From assembly GCA_034509925.1 (NCBI GenBank), contig CM067529.1:12586001-12650000 (forward strand): a stretch of DNA of 64,000 bases. Direction: 5' to 3'. Of the stretch, positions 1 to 10,807 are shown piece by piece (positions within the stretch are counted from its first letter, which is position 1; each line of letters begins with the position of its first letter). Origin of the DNA: Hirudinaria manillensis. Lineage: Eukaryota; Annelida; Clitellata; Hirudinida; Hirudinidae. A program made the position numbers and the translations under genes. Below the pieces are notes generated by a model, which was not told the origin of the DNA, did not search any database, and saw only the letters and a program-made list of their open reading frames with translations.

Positions 1-260
1 TCTAACTCTGTCATTAGGAACTACGCATCGATTGAAGTCAATCTATTTAAGATCAGCAACACAGGTAGATTCCATAGATACATCAGTATCTTTATCAAAT
101 ATCGCTCCTATGACCAGTGTTGTCCCCCAGGGTAGTGTGCTTGATCCTGCACTCTTTTCATTGCACATCAATGATCTTATACAAAGATACTGGTGTCGTT
201 TGCAAAGTATTTGCTGATGACGTTAAGCTTTAATGCTTCTCAACGTCGTCCAAAACCCAT
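1..260 (+). mobile_element. LINE reverse-transcriptase fragment (copy 1)
   Basis: This is the first of three copies of the same non-LTR retrotransposon scrap; the others start near 6957 and 15826. The translation contains the reverse-transcriptase signature PQGSVLDPALFSLHINDL, the CR1/Jockey-type block before the catalytic Asp-Asp motif. The similarity to the other two copies stops near 260, where unrelated GC-rich DNA begins. Because the other two copies sit just 3' of receptor genes A and B, this one suggests that another copy of the gene lies just upstream of the window. The fragment is short and not functional. Confidence 0.8.
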
Positions 261-305
261 CAAATCATATATGTTGTTCCAGGTACAGTTTCTGGCAGCA
301 TTGGG

Positions 306-767
306 ATGGAGTCATTAGAAGACACATCCGACCACCCCGTGCGTGTCTCCAGAAAAATTATGTGCATAATGGGAGACTCAGAGGATTTACCGTTGGAGCC
401 CATGGAGTCACCAGTTCAGGTCGAGACGTTAGCAGGGCCCAGAGAGCTCACGGATGTTTTAGTGGAGCAAGTGGAGCCTTCGGAAGAGCCCGTGGATTTA
501 CTAGCGGAACACTTGAGATCAATTGGACCTGTAGAGTCTACGGAGGAGTCCGCGAAATTACCAGCGGAGAGCATGGAATCAGCTAAGTCAGTGGGGCCTG
601 CGGATGTTTCGGCCCCATTGGAGATAACAGAAGGGAGTGCTCGGGATTTCGGAAGTGATGGGAGACTGCCTAGCATGGAAAGTGGAGAAAGCGATCCTGT
701 AGAGAGTTTGAGATATGGCGACATGGCGGAGCAGGAGGGCCTAAAAACTATCATTTCACGTAATTGA
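306..767 (+). CDS. Unrecognised acidic Ser/Glu/Pro-rich ORF in a GC-rich island
   Basis: An ATG-started frame of 153 codons that I do not recognise. It is very acidic and built of loose repeats of the type ExMES/PVE/EPVDLLAE, which at DNA level looks like a degenerate minisatellite with units of roughly 15-20 bases. GC content is clearly higher than in the surroundings. A second frame (233-586) is also open, which is typical of repetitive GC-rich DNA and lowers confidence. The last codons run into a sequence that recurs at 26375, so the ORF may belong to a mobile element rather than to a host gene. No signal peptide or domain is visible. Confidence 0.25.
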   Translation: MESLEDTSDHPVRVSRKIMCIMGDSEDLPLEPMESPVQVETLAGPRELTDVLVEQVEPSEEPVDLLAEHLRSIGPVESTEESAKLPAESMESAKSVGPADVSAPLEITEGSARDFGSDGRLPSMESGESDPVESLRYGDMAEQEGLKTIISRN

Positions 768-1250
768 ACCCAGAATGGGCACATTTCATTTCTGAAACTT
801 AAGAATTTGTAAAACTACTTAATAATGGTACTTAACTTAGCTTCGTTTTTCATATTATCAACTTTAAACAAGTTATGTATTATTTAATTTAATTATTTTA
901 ATAATAATTTAAATTTTCGACTTTTTTCAAGTCAAACGGATGGCAAGATTTTCGAAAAAAAAATGGCATTTTTACCTGATTTGATTGATTTTATTGATTG
1001 TTTTCTTGGTATCAGCAATATAACACAAATAACAATATAAGGACCGCGAGTATATGATACCAAAGGATCCCGAAGGGAACAATGTTCCCGCTAGATGAGC
1101 AACCTATTCACAAAAAAAACCAACAAGTTACAAATCTATTCCATGGCTATTATACATTAAAGTTCACTTTAGCGGCTTATGAGAGTTTGAAGTATTATTT
1201 TATATTTAGCTTCGTTTTTCACATTATCAACTTTAAACAAGTTATGCACA
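745..1250 (+). repeat. Dispersed AT-rich repeat segment, partly self-duplicated
   Basis: The block at 745-880, which contains ATGGGCACATTTCATTTCTG, recurs at 26375-26520 inside an intron of gene D. A part of it (about 835-875, with CTTCGTTTTTC and ATCAACTTTAAAC) occurs again at 1206-1250, so the segment carries an internal direct repeat about 370 bases apart. I see no coding potential. This is probably the non-coding tail of a mobile element whose class I cannot name. Confidence 0.55.
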
Positions 1251-1499
1251 AATGAAATCCAAGAGGTTCGGCAGCAAATATGCTTTCGAAATTGGCCTCC
1301 TTGGTACTTCTCGAACTCGGCATAATTTCTTTTCAGAATGACGAAAAACGACTTTACCAACTTTCCGATAATATTCCATCGCGAAAATTGTTCGCAATAC
1401 ACTTTTTAATCGAAGTTCTAATTATCTTAATGACATTTATATGAAACCTATACAGAAAAACACTCCTCTATTCGAGTATTTTGTTATGTCAAATTGATT

Positions 1500-1915
1500 A
1501 TGTGCAATTTTTATGTATATAGAAGAAATGAAAATGCAAACATTTTCTAATATGTTTATTTTTACAATTTCACAATGTTTAGTTTGACCAGTTTTACCTC
1601 TAGAGTCTCTGGAAGAAACAAACTAAATATAAATATAATATAATAATATCATGAAATTATTTAATTAAATTATTTTAATACAAATATAAATATTCGACTT
1701 TTTTTCAAGTCCAATGGATGGCAAGATTTTCGAAAAAAATGGCATTTTTATCTGATATTGTTGTGACAATTATATGAAACCTATATAAATACACTCCTCT
1801 AGACAAGTACTATGTTGAATCAAAATTTCAAAGTAATTGGTCAAGAACTTTCAGAGAACATTCATTTGAAAACAAACACACATTAGCGATTTTATTTTTA
1901 TGGATTAAAATATAT
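1500..1915 (+). repeat. Dispersed repeat family R, copy 1
   Basis: This is a member of a family of roughly 250-400 bases seen five times in the window (here, 10675, 20085, 38785 on the - strand, and 56202). Shared landmarks in order are ATATGTTTATTTTTACAATT, GGCAAGATTTTCGAAAAAA, GTTGTGACAATTATATGAAA, a run ending in TTTCAGAGAACA, and a 3' end in TTTATTTATATAGATTA or similar. No ORF is present. The rest of 1250-2063 is AT-rich and otherwise featureless until gene A. Confidence 0.7.
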
Positions 1916-2063
1916 ATATATATATGTAGATTAAGAACAAAATAATTTTAAATTTTAAAGCGAAATTTATGTTGTCTAGTTTCGCTGTTTTCGGTTATTT
2001 TTGAACTGAATGACGCAATGGCTCAATGACTCATTATTTTCTTTATATCAAGCTGTCCTGAGC

Positions 2064-5000
2064 ATGGGACATTTTAGCTTTCGGAATTTAATTATTTTTA
2101 CGATAACCTTGCGTCTAGCATCCCCAGCCGAACTAACTTTTTATTTCTTAAACAATGGCAAGGAACAGGTGAAATCGTTAGCTTATGGTAAAATCTACAA
2201 ATACGTAAACAAGATTGTCATAGATATGACCCATCCACATTTCGTGGAATATGTTGATGATAATGATAAATGGGGTGAGATTTGAACTTATCATTTATTG
2301 ATTATGATTATCGCTATTAGTGAATTTATAAGCGCACCAACAAGAACCTTAATAGAGCACTTAATCCAATTACTCAGTATCATATGCATTATGATGTATT
2401 ATGATTGCAGATTCAAGTCAGTTTTATATATTGTTGATGTTTTAGACGTTTATTATGTAAAATATTCAAAAATATTCCATTTCAGATACTTTGTCAAGTG
2501 ATGAAAGTCATTATCCTACAGCTCATTTAAAGTTTCATTGGAATTTTGAAAAATCTTACTGCAACTTCAGTAAGAACGACGGATTTTTTTGCGACGAAGT
2601 TACTAGACTGGTTGTAATAGAAGGAAAAAACATGCAATTTGATCTTCGAATGTTTGGGCACGGCAAGACTTTAATTTTGCTGAATAATATTTATGTTAAT
2701 ATCCATCTTAAATTTATGAAATGGAACTCTTGCAATGCAGACACCTATTTTGAAAGATATGTTGGCTGTTATGAGTCTAAAAAAGTAAATCCTAAACATG
2801 GGGAAATTGATGATTTGGCTATATGTGATAACTATTGTGATACAAGTTTTTTCGCTATTTCTAAGGTTAGTTAATATTTTCGTGGACTTTCGTTTAATTC
2901 GTGAATCGGGTTTTATTTTTTTCATTTCCGTCAAACATATTCTTTTAACCTCTTAAAATATTAAATCATTTCCATTAAAGAATAAAAAAATATATCAAGA
3001 TATTAAAACGTCAGGGAATGGATTGTCTTTGTATTAAAGATGCCGAGAAATTCATTCCGGTTCGTTTGCATTTCTGCAATGAAATGTGCAAGGAATTTCA
3101 ATTCTGTGGAGGCAGTGGTTATTTCTCCATCTATAGGAGAAAATGTAATTAATGTATTTTCACTTCACTAAAATTTAATAATAACTGAATCTAACTGTGT
3201 GAAAATACCGTACAGATCAAACAAGAAAAAGCTATGAACTATCATGGGAATGCATATACCACGAAACCAATTGTGCAATATGTCCTGAAGGAAGATATGG
3301 CCCAAACTGTGAAATTAGAAGCAATATCATTTGTTTCATTTGCTAAAATTTGTCCTTAAAACAACTAGTAATCGTTTTTCTTTAGACTGTAGCCTTAATA
3401 ATGGTGACTGTGAGAGTTTGCAGTGTGAGACATATGACTTCAAATGTAAGGACTGCCGTTGCAAGACATGCACCTTCTCGATTTCAATGTGTGTATGCCC
3501 TCCAGGTTATTACGCCATAAAAGAATTGCACTATTGCGGAGGTAATAATAAATTTAGTGAAATTACAATATTAAAATATTTGTAACAATATTTTGGTAAG
3601 AAGCCATATAATAATAGTATAATAAAATGTTATTATTAATATAAATTTAAATTAAATTTTTACCTTAAATGAAATTAAATTGTTACACATCTATAACCAT
3701 ATACCACAATGTTGTTAATTCAATTACATTATTAATTGTCATTCTCGGCATATATTTGTTCGCATAGATATCGATGAATGTCTTGATAAACCTTGTGGTG
3801 AACACGGACATTGTGTAAACATGATGGGAGCTTTTGAATGCCAATGTTTCAAAGGTTTTCATTTAACTGAAAGCGATGTATGCATCGGTGAGAAATAAAT
3901 TCAATATAATAGTATGTAGTCTGTGGAGATTGTATTTGAATGAATTTATTTGACAATTTTTAAATACATGGAGAATTACCGGATTGTAATTTTAGGTAAT
4001 GATAATTTAAGTAAACACAAATATTTCAACCCAAAATATTGCAATATTTGTAGCAATATTATAAGAATATGACATAACATTCCATATAATAATATTATTA
4101 TTAATTTAAATAATATTAAATTGTTCCACATCGATTTCCAAATCCCGCTTGTTGGTGATCACATGAATTGACATTTTTGCACACACATTTCTTCGCACAG
4201 ATACCGATGAATGTGAAAAAGGTACTGATACTTGTCCTAATAGCACCTATTGTGTAAACACGATAGGAAGTTATCAATGCAATTGTAAAGACGGCTTTTT
4301 AATTGATGGATCTTTGTGCACTGGTGAGAATAATATTTAATATAATGATCTTTAACTACTGTGATCTGTCAAGAATATGATTGATTGCATGAGTTTCATT
4401 GAAAATTCTGTATTTCATCGTAAAACTATTCGTGGCTTTCCCACGTGGATATCAAATACTAAAAAATGCAAATTAAAAGTTGAAGTGGTTAAAAGAGATC
4501 GTATTGCGAAGTTGATTTCCATAATCTTTCTCTAAATTTAGACATAGACGAATGTCTGACCACAACGTGTTTGGGCGAGAATGTAATTTGTAACAATATC
4601 ATTGGTAGTTACTCGTGTGATTGCTTGGAAGGTTTCGACAAGACTGGTGAAAATAAGACATGTGAAGGTGAGGCTGTTTTTAAAATGATTAATGCTAAGT
4701 AATTTCTTTTCGTGATTCCTTTTGTTGTGAAAGACAACCACAAGCCTTCATTGTTCTTGTTATTATTGCAAGAAATGGAATTATTCCAAAATCTCTCATG
4801 GACATCTTATTAATATCGCTTAACATGCTTCTAATCACCAAGCTTAGACTTGGCTTTCAGTGGAACATAACTTATTGGTAGAACAATCCACTTTCGTTGT
4901 AAATAAGCAGTAATAAGTAAATACTCTTTCAATTCCTTTGTTGCATGAACTAACCACTCATTCAGTAATTAACTACTAAAACTTATATCACCAGATATTG

Positions 5001-6600
5001 ACGAATGCCTCAACAATGTTTGTACCAACAACTCGAATTGCGTGAATTCCATAGGAAGCTATGATTGCAAATGTACCTTGGGATATTACGAAACACCAGA
5101 GAAAATTTGCACAGGTGAACATTAATGTTAATTAAATTCAGAATCTTATTTCCAATTGCAAATTTTTTTTTAGAATATTGCAGATAATTAAAGTTATTAC
5201 GCCAAAGATCATTTATCACATGTATTTCATTGATTATCACATATAAGTATATGCATTTGACCTTAATTTCAATCTCATAGATGTGGATGAATGTGATTCC
5301 ACGGCAAATTGCGACAAAGAATCCACCGATTGTAACAACTTAATTGGTGATTATGAATGCCTCTGCAAAATAGGTTTCGCCAAAGGGGAATCAAAGTCTC
5401 CCAAAAGCAGATGCTTCGGTTAATCAAACTCAGATATTTCTGAATTGGAAAGGATTAGTCGAAACTTACTTTATTTTTAGTGCTGTTAATAGGAATAAGT
5501 TACCAATGAATTACGTTAATGGAGATTTATCTGCAGTATCGTGTTCGATTCAGGTCTATACACTATTCAACACTGTCGGATTGGGTCCAGTGCTTTATAG
5601 TGATCTATTAAATATTGTTTGCTATGGCAAGCTATTGCGTAAAATTGGTCGCTGAAAAACTGAATAGAGTGACTTGATATATTAGTTATGAAAACATCTA
5701 TTTGCCAAAAAATACATATGCACAACATAGTGGTATATTTACTAGAATTCCATTGTTCGCCATTTTATCCTTAATTTATTAACGTTATCAGTCATTCATT
5801 TTTAATGTTGCGAACTGAAATAATTTGACGAATCAAGTTTAAGCTAAAAATTAAATTAAATTTAAACTAAAATATCATTTACTTTTGTAAATTTAAAGAC
5901 ATCGATGAATGCAAACCTTCTCGTTGTCCTGACGGGGTTTCGTGCATCAACTCAGTTGGTTCGTACGATTGCATCTGTCCGACTGGCACAGCAAAGAAGG
6001 AATATGCCCACGCTATGGAATGTCTAGGTATGCCATTTTGAATCCTGCTTTAAAACTTGAGCTGTTGTTGAAAATATTACTATTATTATTATTATTAAAA
6101 TATACCATGCGACGTTATCTAATAGTTCTTCTTGACTCATATTTTGACATTCTGTTTCCAGATATTGATGAATGTCTTGAAGAAGGATTATGTGATGAAA
6201 CTTCATCTTTTTGCATGAACGCTTTCAACTATTACATCTGTGTCTGTCGAGTGGGATATATTACTGTTGACAATTTCACCTGTATCATGACAACAGGTAA
6301 GATTTATAATTTCAATAAACATCATAAATTAATCATAATTAGAGCACATTAGATAGTTTCTTAAATTTTACAGTGTCAAAGAAAGTTGATTTAGAGGAAG
6401 ATACGACAAGTGCCATAACTACTCATTCATTCGATGAAAAGGAATCAAAGTCAGATGCCATATCATGGCTTGCTTTCATATTATCCTTTATCATCTTTTT
6501 CACATGCGGTGCATTGTGCCTTTATATATCCAATTCTTATTCAGATCAAAGTTTTTCTTTTATGTCGACAGCCTCATCGGAATTCCAAGGTGTCGGATAG
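2064..6600 (+). CDS. Gene A: WSC domain, EGF-repeat, single-pass membrane protein
   Basis: Fourteen exons: 2064-2274, 2486-2662, 2741-2865, 3015-3144, 3216-3320, 3386-3541, 3768-3887, 4201-4323, 4542-4667, 4995-5114, 5281-5418, 5899-6027, 6162-6296, 6374-6600. Together they give 673 residues in frame. Order: signal peptide (about 1-22), an unassigned module (to about 130), a WSC domain (about 132-214, YVGCYE to FCGGSGYFSIY, eight Cys), a CPEGRYGPNC segment, a Cys-rich EGF-like exon (250-301), seven calcium-binding EGF repeats (302-598, each starting DxDEC), a membrane helix (about 630-651) and a 22-residue tail. WSC domains bind carbohydrate in known proteins, so a sugar-recognising cell-surface receptor is likely but inferred. 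Introns after exons 2 and 5 start with GC instead of GT. Every exon has the same length as in gene B. AATAAA lies at 6858. Confidence 0.85.
6079..6097 (+). repeat. Short (ATT)n tract in gene A intron 12
   Basis: About six ATT units lie in the intron just before the last EGF exon. The same position in gene B holds a tract five times as long, so this is the short allele of a locus that expands. Confidence 0.9.
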
Positions 6601-6956
6601 CTCATACGTTTTTGTTTTTGTGCTTGTATACCTTGTTAGACCCGTAGCGGTTTTTTTGGCATTATTTAGTTAGGTCACGTAGCGGTTTCTTTTTGGCATT
6701 ATTTCGTTAGGGATTCAGAGATCATAACATCGCATCTCACCATTCAAATCCTTATGTTCAATATCAATTGTAATCGCTACTTTGTCCGTTAATTCATGCT
6801 TGGACAATGGAAATTGTTAATGTTCCATCTATTTCAAGTTGACAGTTAATTAAAACTAATAAATTTATAAAAAGTTTAAATTTTACCTGGTGTTATTCAT
6901 AGAAACGAATATCATTAATTAATAGTCGCATATTAAGTGGTCATAAATTGATCTGT
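6601..6956 (+). other. Gene A 3' untranslated region and spacer
   Basis: This non-coding stretch is closely matched by 15505-15825 behind gene B, including the first bases after the stop codon and the AATAAA at 6858-6863 (15723-15728 in B). It is most likely the 3' UTR with its polyadenylation signal, followed by a short spacer up to the LINE fragment. Confidence 0.6.
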
Positions 6957-7997
6957 CTAACCTTGTCATTAGGAATTACGCATCGAATGAAGTTAATCTA
7001 AGATCACAAACACAGGTAGATTCCATAGATGCATCAGTATCTTTATCAAATATCGCTCCTATGACCAGTGTTGTCCCCCAGGGTAGTGTGCTTGATCCTG
7101 AACTCTTTTCATTGTACATCAATGATCAAAGATACTGGTGTCATTTGCAAAGTATTTGCTGATGACGTTGAGCTTTAATGCTTTTCAACGTCGTCCGAAA
7201 CCCAACTGCAGTCTGCTCTTAACAAGGTTTTCCAGTTGAGTCACATTTGGCAGCTTCAGCAAGTGACGGAGAAATGTCAGGTTTTCTCCGCAGCATGACG
7301 AAGAAAGAAAAGAAATAATCATGAGTAACCCATCAACGGTCAGAACCTCCAACAGGTGGATTCCTTTAATAATTCCTTTAATTGATCCATTGAAACAATT
7401 CTTTTAATTATTTAAACTTAATCAAGATTAAATCGAAATTAATTGTTTTCATTAAAATTTTGAAAAAAATAAGTGACTGGAATGATGAATAATCAGAGTT
7501 TCACAAAGGAATAATTTGGATAATAAAAATTATGGATCTCGGGATTATGATGGACCCAAATTAGCTTAAAGTTTGCAGTCCACATCGACAAAATCGTTCA
7601 TAAAGCTACAGCAGTTTCGTGGAAGATTAGGGCATCCAATACTTGATTATTTTCCTCAGTATGGAACACTCACCACAAATACCTAATTGATAGAGTTGAA
7701 AAAATACAAAAGAAAATACCGCTCAATACCTTCATTTGCTAAATACCTCTACATGGAAGGAATAAAACATCTTAAACGTATGACCCTTGAGAGATCATCT
7801 TGGCATTTTGCTTCAAATTAATAAATGTCATTGCGACATCCCCCTGAAGCATCTACTACACGTCCACGATTGCCCAGTCACGAGAGGACACAGTTTCGAA
7901 CTTCGATACAATAAATTTTCAACAAATATTGTCAAATATTTTTTCTGAAATAGGATCGTAAAACCATGGAATGCACTACCAAAACGAAATCGTGAAG
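6957..7997 (+). mobile_element. LINE 3' fragment (copy 2), 5'-truncated
   Basis: This matches the fragments at 1 and 15826. It contains the reverse-transcriptase block PQGSVLDPELFSLYINDQ and, near the end, the C-terminal tail seen in the third copy as RIVKPWNALPNEIV. Compared with copy 3 it has an extra AT-rich insertion at about 7362-7530. Its end is replaced at about 7998 by the Ty3/gypsy fossil, so the LINE was there before that junction formed. It sits 350 bases behind gene A, exactly as copy 3 sits behind gene B, which makes it part of the duplicated unit. The frame is broken many times. Confidence 0.8.
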
Positions 7998-9220
7998 GTG
8001 AGAGAGAGGTTTTACTGGTTGCACTACAAACAAGACGTTGAGGAGTGGTGTAGAAATTGCAATAATTGCGCAACCAGTAAAGGTCCTCAAAAGAAGACTA
8101 AAGGTCTAATGCAACCTTATAATGTGGGAGTACCTTTTGAAAGAATAGCTTTGGACATTGCCGGACCATTCCCTGCATCAAAGAAGGGAAATCGGTACTT
8201 ATTAGTGATCAGCGATTACTTCATCAAATGGACTGAAGCGTTTGCACTGCCAAATCAGGAGGCGGAAAATGTAGCTGATGCTCTCGTAAATAATTGGATT
8301 AGTCGATTCGGGTTGTCATTAGAGTTACATTCGGACCAAGGCAGGAATTTCGAGTCGAAAATATTTCAAGAGCTATCCTTGGAATCCATAAGACAAGAAC
8401 CACTGCATTGCATCCGCAATCGGACGGTACGGTCGAGAGATTTAACAGGACCATGGAGCAGTATTTGTCAAAAATGGTAAGTGAACAGCAAGATGACTGG
8501 GACAGATACTCGCCACTTTTCCTTATGGCCTACCGGACAGCCATGCATAAAACGACAGGAATCAGTCCATAAATGATGACATTCGGGAGGGAGATTCGTC
8601 TTCCTGCCGATATGATGTTCGGAAGAGCAGAGGAACCTAAGTCGGCATGTGACTACGTTTCAAACCTAAGAAATACACTGGCTGAGACACATCAGGTTGC
8701 CCGGAAAAATATTAGTGTTAATAGCGATCAAGCCAAAGCGAGATACGAAAGGCAAGCCAATGATGTAAGTTTTAAAGAAGATGAACTAGTCTGGCTATAC
8801 AACCTCCAACGAAATAAAGGAAAGTCGATAAAGTTACAAAAGGACTGGGAATGACCATACAAAATCATAAGGAAAATAAACGACGTGGTATACCGCATAC
8901 AGAAGTCATTAAGGACTCGAAAGAAAGTGGTTCACAGCAATCGATTAGCAAAATGTCACCGAGAAACAGAACAGCCTGTTCGGGTCGAACAGATTTAAGG
9001 AGGGGCAATGTTGGATCCCTGACATTAATTAATTAATTAAGTTTAGTTAATGTTCAGAATCTTTTATCTCGAAATCGCATCTAGCGATTCGAGTCATTAG
9101 GCAGTTCCGATCGGGACAGCAATTGCAATAGACCAAAATCGTCCAGCCGTATTTGCCATTAGTTAATTCCAATAAAGACATCCTTACGCTAATTAATTCA
9201 TCAGACCCCGGGTTACAACA
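7998..9220 (+). mobile_element. Ty3/gypsy fossil: integrase part of pol plus 3' LTR
   Basis: The 3' end of a Ty3/gypsy (Metaviridae-like) LTR retrotransposon. The left part encodes an integrase with the zinc-binding His/Cys pattern (WCRNCNNCA) and the catalytic core beginning ALDIAGPFPASKKGNRYLLV, followed by C-terminal pol sequence. A purine-rich tract (AAGGAGGGGCAA) precedes a 3' LTR at 9009-9220 that starts TGTT and ends AACA. The 5' LTR, gag, protease, RT and RNase H are absent, so the copy is strongly 5'-truncated. It carries several breaks and looks old and dead. Its left edge abuts a LINE remnant and its right edge abuts a receptor pseudogene piece. Confidence 0.85.
9009..9220 (+). repeat. 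3' LTR of the Ty3/gypsy fossil
   Basis: About 212 bases bounded by TGTT and AACA, directly after a purine-rich tract. No second copy is visible in the window, so age cannot be read from LTR divergence. The bases right after it (ATACTCTTTC) match the intron upstream of EGF exon 10 in genes A and B, which fixes the right boundary. Confidence 0.7.
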
Positions 9221-9955
9221 ATACTCTTTCAATTCCTTTGTTGCACGATCCACTCTTTTAGTAACAACTAAAACTTATATCACCAGACATTGACGAATGC
9301 CTCAACAATCTCTACGTTTGTACGAACAACTCGAATTGCGATAATTCCATAGGAAGCTATAATTGAAAATGTACCTCGGGATATTACGAAACGCCAGAGA
9401 AAATATGCTCAGGTAAACGTTAATGTGCATAAGTATATGAATTTGAATTTAATTTTAATCTCATAGACATGGATGAATGTAATTCCACGACAAATTGCGA
9501 CAAAGAATCCACCGATTGTAACAACTTAATTGGTGATTATGAATGCCTCTGCAAAATAGGTTTCGCCAAAGGGAAATCAAAGTCTCCTAAAAGCAAATGC
9601 TTCGGTTAATCAAATGAAGATATTTCTGAGTTGGAAAGGATTAGTCGAAACTTACTTTATTTTTAGTGCTGTTAATAGGAATAAGATACCAATGAATTAT
9701 GTTAATGGAGATGTATCTGCTGTATCCGTATTCGAGTGCAATCTATACTCCGGTCAAAGCTGTCGGGTGGGGTTCTGTGTTTTATAGCGATCTATTATTT
9801 ATTACTTGCTATGGATCCCTATTATGAATAATTTGTCAATGAAAAATCAAAAGAATGATTTAATATCATTTAGTTATGTAAACCTTGATTTCCACATAAA
9901 AAGCTTGTACGAATGTGTTGGCATAGTTTCTAAAATTGCATTGTTCGCTCTTTTA
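9221..9955 (+). pseudogene. Receptor-family pseudogene fragment (two EGF exons)
   Basis: Two exons of the WSC/EGF family without the rest of the gene. 9287-9412 corresponds to exon 10 of gene A but is 6 bases longer (two extra residues) and has a stop where the fourth EGF cysteine codon should be (TGC to TGA). 9467-9604 corresponds to exon 11, is fully open and reads DMDEC to CFG. Splice sites are retained. The intron between the exons and the sequence behind them resemble gene C (21388-21900) more than A or B, so the piece came from a C-like copy. It begins directly at the LTR edge and stops near 9955, where an inverted LINE piece follows. Confidence 0.85.
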
Positions 9956-10675
9956 TCAATTACTTAACTCTAAGTATCATCCAATTTAAAAACTTACCAT
10001 CTGAAATAATTTGAGGAATCAAATTTTGGGTACCGAGTAAATGCGATTTAAGTGATTTCTTGAACATTGAGGTCGAGGTAGATGATTTTATGTCTATAGG
10101 TATGTCAGAAAATATTCGAGGACCACGGCATTTTATAGGATATAGTTTCAAAGTTGTTCTGGCAGAATCCGAACATAAGTCATTAATATTGCGCAAACTG
10201 TAGGAGTGGCTTCCGCCAATCCTTTCAAAGTAGTCCTCGAAAAATGGCGGTAACATGTTGTTAAAATATTTATAAATAAATATGCCTATTTGGAATGTGT
10301 TTATGTTGTAAATGTTGAGAATTTTATGGCTAATGAACAAGTGCGTCGACGATGAAAAAGGATGACGATGGAAGATAATACGTAGTGATTTTTTTTAGCG
10401 CTGGCCAAAGAGATCAATCGGGATGGGAAAGTAGATGCCCAGGCTATGTTATAATATGATAAATATGGATGAATGAGGCAGTAGAAAAGGGTAAGCAAGG
10501 TACTCCCATTGATGAATCCAGTGATCCGTGATAAAACACAACAGTTTTTAGAAATTTTCGAATGAATAAGATTGATGTGATTTTTCCAAGTGAGATTATC
10601 ATCCAATAAAATGCCAAGAAATTTACAAGACCTCACTCGGTTAATAATCGTTCTATTAATATACAATTAATCTGA
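9956..10675 (-). mobile_element. LINE 3' fragment, minus strand, different family
   Basis: Read on the - strand, 10666-10390 encodes the end of a reverse transcriptase (FLGILLDDNLTWKNHI, then LSYYNIAWAS) and 10340-9960 encodes the C-terminal tail (IGIFIYKYFNNMLPPFFEDY and GPRIFSDIP). The two parts are in different frames, so there is at least one frameshift. The motifs fit CR1/L2/Jockey-type non-LTR elements. It differs from the three + strand LINE copies and is truncated at its 5' end. Confidence 0.8.
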
Positions 10676-10807
10676 TATAGTTGTGACAATTATATAATTT
10701 TACATTTTAAAGCGAAATTTATGTTGTCTACTTTCGCAGTTTTCGGTTATTTTTGAACTGAATGACGCAATGACTCATTATTTTCTTTATATCAAGCTGT
10801 CCGGAGC

